DNA of 9,888 bases from Chloroflexota bacterium (GCA_016210285.1 JACQUN010000016.1:1-9888); one strand, 5' to 3'. Shown: positions 1-6,050, numbered from the stretch's first letter. Notes: a model not told the origin generated them from the sequence alone. A program made the numbers and translations.

Positions 1-97
1 ACCTTGAGCCCTTCGGCAACTCAGGGTAAACTCCGCGAAGGGTCTCCCTCTTCCACGAGATTCTACGGTCGCTTCGCTCCCTCAAGAATAGACAAGG
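1..97. repeat. Pair of degenerate intergenic palindromic repeats
   Basis: Two imperfect palindromic units lie head to head. The first (about 1-47) has arms CCCTTCG (9-15) and CGAAGGG (36-42) and ends in GGGTCTCC. The second (57-97) begins GAGATTC and, read on the minus strand, is a TATTCTTGAGGGAGCGAAGC-type sequence ending in AGAATCTC, with short arms ATTCT (60-64) and AGAAT (85-89). Such GTCATTC...GAATCTC-like units are familiar between genes in environmental genomes, including Chloroflexota; that is recalled knowledge and was not searched. The window starts inside the first unit, so its true end is unknown. No protein coding is evident here. Confidence 0.55.
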
Positions 98-115
98 ACG
101 ACACTGCCAGCAGAA

Positions 116-262
116 CTACAAGACCCTGAGTCCACCCTGAGCGCGGGAGAGGCCCAGGGCTGAAAGGGCTGCTTCGAGGGCTTCGCGCAGCGGCGATGTC
201 CTGAAGGAGAGCAAGACAGCCTGGAGTCTCGGGGCATTGGTCAGGGGTGTGGCTTCGGGCAT
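116..262 (-). CDS. Possible small ORF, 48 aa, unrecognised
   Basis: A minus-strand ATG at 262 is preceded by GGAGAGAAG, giving a GGAG Shine-Dalgarno-like match about 5 nt upstream, and the frame stops with TAG at 116-118. The 48-residue product is Leu/Ala-rich with an amphipathic stretch, SPLREALEAALSALGLSRA, and no known motif. It would be divergent from the tRNA-Thr gene. The frame stays open far upstream of the ATG through the antisense of the tRNA and the next gene, which is typical of chance open frames in GC-rich DNA, so the RBS is the only positive evidence. It may equally be noncoding. Confidence 0.15.
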   Translation of the reverse strand: MPEATPLTNAPRLQAVLLSFRTSPLREALEAALSALGLSRAQGGLRVL

Positions 263-286
263 CTTCTCTCCTTCGGGATTCGGCGG

Positions 287-315
287 TTCTCCTTGCGGAT
301 AGCCTGTGTTACAAT
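287..315 (+). promoter_or_regulatory. Extended -10 promoter upstream of tRNA-Thr
   Basis: TACAAT at 310-315 is preceded by TGT (307-309), giving an extended -10 element TGTTACAAT. The hexamer 17 bp upstream, TTCTCC (287-292), is a weak -35, as expected when TGn compensates. A start near 322 would leave a leader of about 37 nt before the mature tRNA 5' end at 359. This is the only good sigma-70-type candidate between the left edge and the downstream genes, so it may also drive the protein gene at 456. Confidence 0.55.
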
Positions 316-358
316 ACGGTACGTTGCACACCGATGGGCGTGCAAGCCCCAGCGACCG

Positions 359-433
359 GCCACCGTAGCTCAGCGGTAGAGCAGCGGTTTCGTAAACCGC
401 AGGTCGTCGGTTCGAATCCGACCGGTGGCTCCA
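359..433 (+). tRNA. tRNA-Thr (anticodon CGT)
   Basis: A full cloverleaf can be folded by hand. The acceptor stem is GCCACCG (359-365) with CGGTGGC (423-429). The D arm is GCTC/GAGC (368-371, 379-382). The anticodon stem is GCGGT/ACCGC (384-388, 396-400), enclosing loop TTCGTAA with anticodon CGT (391-393), which reads ACG for threonine. The T arm is GTCGG/CCGAC (406-410, 418-422) around TTCGAAT. The discriminator is T430 and CCA is encoded at 431-433. All stems are perfectly paired, so the gene should be functional. Many bacterial tRNA-Thr genes have A at the discriminator, so the T is a mild oddity. The next coding sequence begins 22 nt after CCA. Confidence 0.97.
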
Positions 434-455
434 TCCTTCATTACAGGACAGGAAC

Positions 456-1229
456 ATGAGCAAGCTGATGGATCTGATCGAACGGGCTGGCAAGGCCGCG
501 CCGGCCGCCCTGGGTTTCAGAGCTGCGGTCCAGCAGAGCCAAACCCCCAGCATACCGCTCATCGCCTCTTTTGCCCACGCCAGGAAGGCAGGCGAGGTTG
601 CCCAGGCGAAGGTGAATGCGGCCCTTTTCGCCTCCAGCGCCGCCGATACCGAGGCCATCGAAGAGGTGGCCAGGCGCCTTGGAACCCTCCCGTGGGGCCT
701 CCAACTGGGAGACGCCTCTGCTGAGAAGCTGGCCGGGCTCCGGGAGAAAGGGTGCGACTTTTTCGTCTTCCAACCCACGGGTGTGGCACTGGAGGGCCTT
801 GAGGAAGGGGAGATGGGCCGGGTGCTCCTCGTACCTCTGAGTCTGGAGGAGCGCCTGGCGCGGGTTGTGGAAGATCTCCCGGTGGATGCGGTGCTCCTGG
901 CAGAGCAGCAGCGTTCGCCTGTTGACCTGGGGAGCCTGATGGCGCTGGGTGCCCTGCGGATCCTGCTGGGGAAGCCTTTCCTGGTCAGCTTCGGCAACGT
1001 CCCCACCTCCTGGGAGCTGGAGTGCCTGCGGGACATGGACGTGAACGGGGTTGTCGCGGATATGGAACAGATAGATGCTGCGATGCTCCAGGAGTTGCAG
1101 GCCCGCCTGGAGAGTCTCCCACGTCGGAAGCCCAAAGGGGAGAAGCCCGCCGCATTCGTGCCCAGGCTTTCCCTTCCAGGACGCTCCCTGCGGGAGGAGG
1201 AGGAAGAGGAGGAGGACGACGACGAATAG
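456..1229 (+). CDS. Unrecognised 257-aa protein with acidic C-terminal tail
   Basis: I do not recognise this family. The ATG at 456 has AGGA (445-448) seven nt upstream, and the stop is TAG at 1227-1229. The soluble-looking protein alternates hydrophobic strands with helices (SIPLIASF, CDFFVFQPTGVAL, RVLLVPL, DAVLLAE, PFLVSFGNVPTSWELECL, NGVVADM). This pattern resembles a TIM-barrel or other alpha/beta fold, which is inference from secondary-structure rhythm only. No signal peptide or membrane segment is visible. The last ~12 residues are almost purely acidic: after SLR come seven Glu, three Asp and a final Glu. The gene starts 22 nt after the tRNA-Thr CCA with no obvious promoter between, so cotranscription with the tRNA is likely. 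An M50 protease gene follows in the same direction. Codon usage and GC match the neighbours, so the gene is probably genuine and native. Confidence 0.85.
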   Translation: MSKLMDLIERAGKAAPAALGFRAAVQQSQTPSIPLIASFAHARKAGEVAQAKVNAALFASSAADTEAIEEVARRLGTLPWGLQLGDASAEKLAGLREKGCDFFVFQPTGVALEGLEEGEMGRVLLVPLSLEERLARVVEDLPVDAVLLAEQQRSPVDLGSLMALGALRILLGKPFLVSFGNVPTSWELECLRDMDVNGVVADMEQIDAAMLQELQARLESLPRRKPKGEKPAAFVPRLSLPGRSLREEEEEEEDDDE

Positions 1230-1233
1230 GAGG

Positions 1234-1301
1234 GTCCCTGGGGGACGGGGTGTGCACCCGGGAGGGTGTTCACCAGTGCAGGCATGGCGCTCTGCCATGC
1301 C
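1234..1301 (+). other. Two short hairpins between the acidic-tail gene and the M50 gene
   Basis: Just after the stop codon, GTCCC (1234-1238) pairs with GGGAC (1242-1246) across a 3-nt loop. Further on, GGCATGGC (1281-1288) and GCCATGCC (1294-1301) form a perfect 8-bp stem with loop GCTCT. Neither is followed by a T-tract, so a strong intrinsic terminator is not supported. The second hairpin ends 31 nt before the M50 start and could modulate read-through, mRNA stability or processing. Confidence 0.4.
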
Positions 1302-1332
1302 CGGCCCAGACACAAACCTTCTGTGAGGTTTC

Positions 1333-2037
1333 ATGCTGCTCCAAAACCTATCTCTCCTGTTTCGCAACCCCGTCCTCTTCTTTCTGCTCCTCGCTGCCAC
1401 CGGGGCAGCCCTCCTGATCGGCATCACGGTTCACGAGTTCAGCCACGCTCTGGCCGCCAGCCGCCTGGGGGATACCACCGCCCGCCGACTGGGCCGTCTG
1501 TCGTTGAATCCGCTCCGACACCTGGACCCCCTGGGCACCGCTATGCTCCTCCTGGTGGGGTTCGGGTGGGGCAAGCCGGTCCCCGTCAACCCAGTGGCCT
1601 TCGGCCCAAGGGCACGCCAGGGGATGTCCCTCGTCGCACTCTCTGGCCCGCTGGCCAACCTCGCCACCGCTGCCGTCGTGGCCATTCCCTTCAAGGCAGG
1701 AGTCCTGCCCTGGGGCTTCCTGCGCCTCAGCGTCTTTCCCCTGAGGGGGGGAGAGGAGTTGCTGGCGGCGCTCCTGGGCTATGTCGTCTTCTACAACCTG
1801 ATCCTGGCGGTATTCAACCTGATTCCCCTGGCCCCCCTGGATGGCTTTAGTGTGGCCCTGGGCCTTCTGCCGAGGGACCTGGCCAACGCCTTCGCACGCC
1901 TCGAGCGATATGGCCCCGCTATCCTGCTTGTGGTCATCCTGCTGGACATGGTCGTGGGGTTTGGCATCCTGGGGCGTGTCATCTATCCTATTGTGAATGC
2001 TCTAGGCAATGTGTTTGTGGGCCGACGCTTGCTCTAG
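1333..2037 (+). CDS. Site-2-protease-family (M50) intramembrane zinc metalloprotease
   Basis: This is a 234-aa polytopic membrane protein of the short M50/S2P type that lacks a PDZ domain. The zinc motif HEFSH lies at residues 34-38 inside the N-terminal membrane region. The central segment has SGPLAN (104-109). The third-ligand motif reads NLIPLAPLDG (162-171), with catalytic Asp170. Hydrophobic segments fall near residues 14-33, 97-121, 143-166 and 196-220. The family cleaves membrane-embedded substrates, but the substrate here cannot be inferred. The first in-frame start after the upstream TGA at 1324 is ATG 1333; its Shine-Dalgarno GAGGT (1325-1329) sits only 3 nt upstream, closer than usual. 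It follows the acidic-tail gene by 103 nt on the same strand and may share its transcript. All metal-site residues are present, so activity is plausible. Confidence 0.9.
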   Translation: MLLQNLSLLFRNPVLFFLLLAATGAALLIGITVHEFSHALAASRLGDTTARRLGRLSLNPLRHLDPLGTAMLLLVGFGWGKPVPVNPVAFGPRARQGMSLVALSGPLANLATAAVVAIPFKAGVLPWGFLRLSVFPLRGGEELLAALLGYVVFYNLILAVFNLIPLAPLDGFSVALGLLPRDLANAFARLERYGPAILLVVILLDMVVGFGILGRVIYPIVNALGNVFVGRRLL

Positions 2038-2040
2038 CGC

Positions 2041-2177
2041 GGTGATTCTTATATTCCGTTCGCCCTGAGCTTGTCGAAGGGCGGGCTCTGGGGAGACGTG
2101 CTTCGACGAGCTCAGCACGAACGGGCTTTGGGGTCTGCGGGTTCCACGAAACCAAGTAGCGAAGCGTTGGAATCACC
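2041..2177. repeat. Inverted pair of palindromic intergenic repeats within short outer arms
   Basis: Two copies of a ~28-bp unit face each other: 2056-2083 on the plus strand and 2097-2124 on the minus strand. Each reads CCGTTCG, a variable triplet, TGAGCT, one variable base, GTCGAAG, a variable triplet, then G. Each unit is itself a hairpin, CGCCCT/AGGGCG (2061-2066, 2078-2083) and CGTGCT/AGCACG (2097-2102, 2114-2119), so the stems differ by paired changes. An outer inverted pair, GGTGATTC (2041-2048) and GAATCACC (2170-2177), encloses the set. The TGAGCTTGTCGAAGG core is a widely dispersed REP-like intergenic motif in environmental bacteria (recalled, not searched). The 2038-2371 interval holds no credible gene. 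Beyond the repeats it has two minor stem-loops (2200-2216 and 2230-2246) and the tyrA promoter. Confidence 0.75.
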
Positions 2178-2289
2178 ACACTAGCGCCACCGTCTCAGTG
2201 ACCCTGGAGCGGGGTCGTGGAGAAGGCCCTCAGGCGCGCTACCTGAAGTGACGTGTCCTGCTGCCTTCGCCTTGGGGTGGGGGTACAAG

Positions 2290-2318
2290 CTGATTTTTCG
2301 CGCAAGCTAAGGTATAAT
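2290..2318 (+). promoter_or_regulatory. Sigma-70-type promoter for tyrA-aroA-gmk
   Basis: A perfect TATAAT -10 box lies at 2313-2318. The hexamer 17 bp upstream, CTGATT (2290-2295), shares the central TGA with the -35 consensus TTGACA. It sits in a locally AT-richer stretch, GCTGATTTTTCGCGCAAGC, that stands out from the surrounding GC-rich DNA. Transcription would begin around 2325, leaving a leader of roughly 47 nt before the GTG start at 2372. That is too short for a T-box or a typical riboswitch. Confidence 0.7.
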
Positions 2319-2371
2319 CGCTCTAGCCGATCCCGTTGTGGGAAGGCCTGGTGTTTGGAGGAGGTGTTCTT

Positions 2372-3370
2372 GTGGAGCGGGTGACCATTGTGGGGATGGG
2401 ACTTATCGGGACATCCCTGGGCCTGGCCCTGAAGAAGGCCAAGCTTGCCAATGTGGAGATCATTGGGCACGATAAGGAACTGGGTGTTGCCTCCAAGGCC
2501 CACAAGCGGGGCGCTGTGGACAAGACCCACATCAACCTTATCGCCGCGGTCGAAGGGGCGCGGCTGATCATCATCGCTACCCCCGTCATGGCGATGCGCC
2601 AGGTGCTGGAGTCCATAGCGCCCCATCTGGAGCAACAAGCCGTGGTGACCGACACCGGCAGCACCAAAGGGACTGTCCTCCAGTGGGCGGACCAGTACCT
2701 CCCACCCGGTGTCAGCTTCGTTGGGGGGCACCCGATGGCGGGGAGAGAGCAGTCAGGGCCCGACGCTGCTGACCCCGACCTCTTCACCGGCGCCACGTAT
2801 GCCATCTGTCCTTCCAGCAGGGCGTCGAAGGAGGCGGTGCAGAGCATCGTCGGCCTGGCCGAGACCATCGGCGCCAGGCCCTATTTTGTGAACCCCGAAG
2901 AGCACGATAGCTATGCCGCTGCGGTGAGCCACCTGCCCATTCTGCTCTCAACGGCGCTGGTGACGTGCACGAGCAGGAGCCCAGCCTGGCAGGAGATCGA
3001 AAAGCTTGCCTCCACCGGCTACCGCGACCTCTCACGCCTGGCGTCTGGTGACCCGGAGATGAGCCGCGACATCTGCTTCACCAACAAGGACGCGATCCTC
3101 TACTGGATTGACGAGTTCATCAGGCAGCTCTACGAGTACCGCAACCTGGTGAAAGCGGGGGGTGACGAGCTGGAGAAGGCCTTTATCCGCGCCTGGGAGG
3201 CCCGGGCCCGCTGGCTCGCCCACGAGCCGGCTCCCACCTCCACCTCCGCACCCATGCCTACCGCGTCAGATAGCATGGTGAGCCTTTTCATGGGTGAGAA
3301 GCTGGCCCGGCGGATGAAGGATCTGACCAAGCGAACCGAGGGGGACAAGACGAAGTACCGGAAGGGATAG
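2372..3370 (+). CDS. tyrA: Prephenate dehydrogenase (TyrA family)
   Basis: This enzyme converts prephenate (or arogenate) to the tyrosine precursor in an NAD(P)-dependent oxidative decarboxylation. The GTG start at 2372 is chosen because GGAGGAGG (2357-2364) lies 7 nt upstream; an in-frame TTG at 2336 lacks such a site and would add 12 unconserved residues. The 332-aa product opens with a Rossmann fold, GMGLIG (8-13). Asp34 sits at the end of the second strand, favouring NAD over NADP (inference). Family motifs follow: DTGSTKG (94-100), GGHPMAGREQSGP (118-130) with the conserved His120, SHLP (186-189) with His187, and YRDLSRLASGDP (217-228). After residue ~284 comes a Pro/Ser/Thr-rich linker and then a basic tail (MGEKLARRMKDLTKRTEGDK); there is no recognisable ACT domain, so Tyr feedback by that route is unlikely. 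It is first of a three-gene cluster, 6 nt before aroA. Confidence 0.93.
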   Translation: MERVTIVGMGLIGTSLGLALKKAKLANVEIIGHDKELGVASKAHKRGAVDKTHINLIAAVEGARLIIIATPVMAMRQVLESIAPHLEQQAVVTDTGSTKGTVLQWADQYLPPGVSFVGGHPMAGREQSGPDAADPDLFTGATYAICPSSRASKEAVQSIVGLAETIGARPYFVNPEEHDSYAAAVSHLPILLSTALVTCTSRSPAWQEIEKLASTGYRDLSRLASGDPEMSRDICFTNKDAILYWIDEFIRQLYEYRNLVKAGGDELEKAFIRAWEARARWLAHEPAPTSTSAPMPTASDSMVSLFMGEKLARRMKDLTKRTEGDKTKYRKG

Positions 3371-3376
3371 GGCCCA

Positions 3377-4660
3377 ATGCGCCAGGTGGTTACTGCGCCG
3401 GTCTGCCTTCAAGGGACAGTCACCCCGCCTGGGGACAAGTCCATCTCCCACCGGGCCGCCCTCTTCAACGCCATCGCTCAGGGCACCGCACGGGTGGTGA
3501 ACTACTCCCCGGGCGGGGATTGCCTATCAACCCTTCGTTGCCTCAGGGCCCTGGGAGTGGAATGGGAACGTGACGGAGACGGGGTGCTGGCGATTCAAGG
3601 CACCGGAGGCGCCCTTCGCGAGCCAGAAGATGTCTTGAACGCCGGGAACAGCGGCACCACGGTCCGCCTCCTCAGCGGCATCCTGGCAGGGCAGCCCTTC
3701 TTCAGCGTGGTGACGGGGGACCGCTCCCTGCGCTCACGTCCCATGGGACGGGTTGTGCAGCCCCTGCGGCTGATGGGGGCAGATGTGCGCGCGCGCAAGG
3801 GTGACACCCAGCTCCCCCTGGTCATTCAAGGCGGCTCCCTTCGAGGTATCGAGTACTCCTTACCCGTGGCCAGCGCCCAGCTCAAGTCCTGCCTGCTGCT
3901 GGCGGGGCTTTTTGCTCAGGGGGAGACCATCCTCCACGAACCCGCCGCCTCCCGCGACCACACGGAGCGAATGCTGCAGGCCATGGGCGCCCGGCTGACG
4001 GTAGATGGGCGAACGGTCCGCCTCCAGCCAGGGCAGCCGACGGCCCTGGACGTTCGGGTGCCCGCCGATATCAGCGCCGCTGCCTTCTGGCTGGTGGCCG
4101 GGGTCGCCCACCCCAACGCCAGTGTCCGGGTCAACGGAGTCGGCATCAATCCCACAAGGACTGGGGTCCTGGATGCCCTCACTGCCATGGGCGCCAGCGT
4201 GCGGGTGACCAACCTCCGTGAGGAAGGTGGGGAGCCCGTGGCCGACCTCGTCGCCCAGTCCAGCGTGCTCCGCGGCACGGAGATCTCTGGTGACCTGGTG
4301 CCTCGCCTGCTGGACGAGATACCCGTGCTGGCGGTGGCCGCCTGCTTTGCCCAGGGCACCACGGTCATCCGCGACGCCGCCGAGCTGCGGGTCAAGGAGT
4401 CGGACCGGCTGCGCACGATGGCCCAGGAGTTGGGCCGCCTGGGGGCCGAGGTGCAGGAGCTCCCCGATGGGCTGGTGATCCAGGGCACCCATAGGCTCCA
4501 GGGCGCCCGCTGCCGCAGCTACGGTGACCATCGCGTCGCCATGAGCCTGGCCATCGCCGGTCTGCTGGGCCAGGGGGAAACCCTTATCGAGGGCGCTGAA
4601 TGCGCCAGCATCTCCTATCCGGGATTCTGGGACCAGCTCCGCTCCCTCATGGCTACCTGA
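3377..4660 (+). CDS. aroA: 3-phosphoshikimate 1-carboxyvinyltransferase (EPSP synthase)
   Basis: The enzyme transfers enolpyruvyl from PEP to shikimate-3-phosphate, the sixth step of the shikimate pathway. The 427-aa length is normal for the family. Visible motifs in order: PGDKSISHR (18-26, catalytic Lys21), NAGNSGTTVRLLSG (88-101), RPMGR (121-125), SAQLK (166-170), RDHTE (193-197), NPTR (258-261), LLDEIP (311-316, catalytic Asp313), VKES (339-342, Glu341) and GDHR (383-386). RDHTE, GDKS, SAQxK and NPTR together match the class II (Bacillus-like) EPSPS signature rather than the E. coli class I form. The residue aligning with E. coli Gly96 appears to be Gly93. The ATG start lies 6 nt after the tyrA stop; its weak ribosome site (GAAGGG, 3361-3366) overlaps the end of tyrA, suggesting translational coupling. 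gmk follows after 15 nt. Confidence 0.97.
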   Translation: MRQVVTAPVCLQGTVTPPGDKSISHRAALFNAIAQGTARVVNYSPGGDCLSTLRCLRALGVEWERDGDGVLAIQGTGGALREPEDVLNAGNSGTTVRLLSGILAGQPFFSVVTGDRSLRSRPMGRVVQPLRLMGADVRARKGDTQLPLVIQGGSLRGIEYSLPVASAQLKSCLLLAGLFAQGETILHEPAASRDHTERMLQAMGARLTVDGRTVRLQPGQPTALDVRVPADISAAAFWLVAGVAHPNASVRVNGVGINPTRTGVLDALTAMGASVRVTNLREEGGEPVADLVAQSSVLRGTEISGDLVPRLLDEIPVLAVAACFAQGTTVIRDAAELRVKESDRLRTMAQELGRLGAEVQELPDGLVIQGTHRLQGARCRSYGDHRVAMSLAIAGLLGQGETLIEGAECASISYPGFWDQLRSLMAT

Positions 4661-4675
4661 GTCAGGAGGAACCCC

Positions 4676-5296
4676 TTGGAGAACCAGGAGCCTTCGCTTC
4701 ACCCACCCCCGCCGCTCCTTCTCGTCCTCTCAGGACCCTCCGGGGTGGGCAAGGACGCTGTGCTCCGCCAGATGAAAGACCTCAAGCTCCCCTACCACTT
4801 CACCGTCACCGCCACCACACGACCTCGGCGTCCCTCTGAGTGCGAGGGCGTTGACTACCACTTCCTGGCCCAGGAGACCTTTGACCGGATGGTAGCCGCA
4901 GGGGAGTTTCTGGAGTGGGCCAGGGTCTACGGGAACTGCTACGGCGTGCCCAGGGCCCAGGTGCGGCGGGCCCTAGAAGCTGGGCAGGATGTCATCATCA
5001 AGGCCGATGTCCAGGGGGCAGCCACCATCAAAAAGCTGGCACCCCAGGGGGTCTTCATCTTCCTGGCGCCTCCCTCCCTGGCGGAGCTGGAGCGCCGCCT
5101 GTGGCAGCGGAAGACGGAAAACCGCGAGGAGATGGAGGTCCGCCTCCGCACCGCCAGGGCCGAGATGGAGCGCCTTCCCATGTTCGACTACCTGGTGGTA
5201 AACTACAACAGCCGTCTGGACGAGACGGTGGCGACCATCGAGGCCATCATCAGGGCGGAGAAGTGCCGCATCGCGCCGCGGCAGGTGCGGCTGTAG
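4676..5296 (+). CDS. gmk: Guanylate kinase
   Basis: This enzyme phosphorylates GMP to GDP with ATP. The start is TTG at 4676, supported by AGGAGGA (4664-4670) with 5-nt spacing and by family length (206 aa). The P-loop reads GPSGVGKDAVL (20-30). The GMP-binding region TTRPRRPSECEGVDYHF (47-63) supplies Arg49, Arg52 and Tyr61; EFLEWARVYGNCYG (77-90) supplies Glu80 and Tyr89; DVQG (111-114) supplies Asp111. The lid helix region carries KTENREEMEVRL (146-157). The usual Ser/Thr after the P-loop lysine is replaced by Asp-Ala, which is unusual for Gmk and recalls the GKD of PhnN-type ribose bisphosphokinases. The intact GMP-site motifs nonetheless argue for guanylate kinase. The gene sits at the end of the tyrA-aroA cluster, 126 nt before the next gene. 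Confidence 0.93.
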   Translation: MENQEPSLHPPPPLLLVLSGPSGVGKDAVLRQMKDLKLPYHFTVTATTRPRRPSECEGVDYHFLAQETFDRMVAAGEFLEWARVYGNCYGVPRAQVRRALEAGQDVIIKADVQGAATIKKLAPQGVFIFLAPPSLAELERRLWQRKTENREEMEVRLRTARAEMERLPMFDYLVVNYNSRLDETVATIEAIIRAEKCRIAPRQVRL

Positions 5297-5422
5297 CCGG
5301 GGTCAGCCAGCTTTGCGCATCAAGTTACGCTGAACCCTTCGCTGGTGGTTACTCTGACAGAAGCTTCGCCAGACGACTCTGTGTGCGGGGCTGGGTCCCG
5401 CCCACAACCGGAGGCGCTACAC

Positions 5423-6049
5423 ATGGATGCACTAGATACGCTTGAGGCTGTCCACACCTTGCGGGCTGTCCGCCGCTTCAGGCAGGACCCTGTCCCTGAG
5501 GAGGCCCTGCGCCAGGTGCTGGATGCCGCCATCTGCGCGCCCAGTGGCGCCAACCGCCAGCCCTGGGCCTTCGTCATCATCCGGGAGCCGGACCTGAAGC
5601 GCCAGGTCGCATCCTATTACCGGCGGAGCTGGGAGCAGGCCTACGGCGGCGCAGCGGCTGCACCGAGACCGGCTGATCCCAGGGTTCGTGCGTCGGCGGC
5701 ATACCTGGCAGAGCACATGGCGGAGGTGCCGGTCCTGGTGCTGGCCTGCATCCACATGGAAGGCGGGCCAGCGACCTTCACCCACGGCGCCTCTATCTAC
5801 CCGGCGGTCCAGAACCTGATGCTGGCGGCCCGCGCCCTGGGGCTGGGCACCGCCCTCACGACCCTGCACAAACGCTACGAGGCTGAGGTGAAGGGGCTCC
5901 TGGGCATCCCCGCCGACTGGGAAACGGCAGCCCTCATCCCGCTGGGGTTCCCTGCTGGACGGTCCCCCTTCGGCCTGCCGCGAAGGAGGCCCGTGGCGGA
6001 GGTCACCTTTGCTGACCGTTGGGAGAACCCGGCCTGGCCAGCGCAGTAG
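5423..6049 (+). CDS. Nitroreductase-family FMN oxidoreductase, first paralog
   Basis: This 208-aa member of the nitroreductase flavoprotein fold has RAVRRF (14-19) near the N-terminus, the FMN-binding APSGANRQPW (39-48), the core helix SIYPAVQNLMLAARALGLGT (124-143) and a C-terminal PLGFPAGRSPFGLPRRRPV (173-191). Family members use NAD(P)H to reduce nitro, quinone, enone or other electrophilic substrates as homodimers, and the true substrate is unknown. ATG 5423 is preferred because GGAGG (5410-5414) lies 8 nt upstream. The frame is open back to 5345, but the extra 26 residues look unconserved and are absent from the paralog at 6206. The 126-nt gap from gmk shows no clear promoter or terminator. 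A MITE-like element sits immediately after the stop. Confidence 0.9.
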   Translation: MDALDTLEAVHTLRAVRRFRQDPVPEEALRQVLDAAICAPSGANRQPWAFVIIREPDLKRQVASYYRRSWEQAYGGAAAAPRPADPRVRASAAYLAEHMAEVPVLVLACIHMEGGPATFTHGASIYPAVQNLMLAARALGLGTALTTLHKRYEAEVKGLLGIPADWETAALIPLGFPAGRSPFGLPRRRPVAEVTFADRWENPAWPAQ

Positions 6050-6050
6050 A

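Noticed and set aside
116..1315. 399-aa minus-strand open frame opposite tRNA-Thr and the acidic-tail gene
   Set aside because: It contains SNRRPAVYETAALPLSYGG, the well-known spurious translation of the antisense of a tRNA gene, plus a Ser run that is merely the antisense of the GA-rich tract. Only the short RBS-preceded end (116-262) was kept, at low confidence.
441..1427. 328-aa minus-strand open frame
   Set aside because: It is fully antisense to a better-supported gene, lacks family motifs, and is a high-GC shadow frame.
1988..2179. 63-aa minus-strand ORF across the repeat pair
   Set aside because: The peptide (RAELVEARLPRARPSTSSGR) is the translation of the two palindromic repeat units, a common false prediction.
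2200..2246. Two small stem-loops before the tyrA promoter, considered as a riboswitch or T-box
   Set aside because: They lie upstream of the -10 box, are only 5 bp each, and show no specifier, T-box or riboswitch core sequence.
3860..4702. 280-aa minus-strand open frame opposite aroA
   Set aside because: It is a shadow of aroA; the plus frame has all EPSP synthase motifs.
5345..5422. N-terminal extension of the first nitroreductase
   Set aside because: It has no good ribosome site, no similarity to the paralog's N-terminus, and the ATG at 5423 has GGAGG at ideal spacing.
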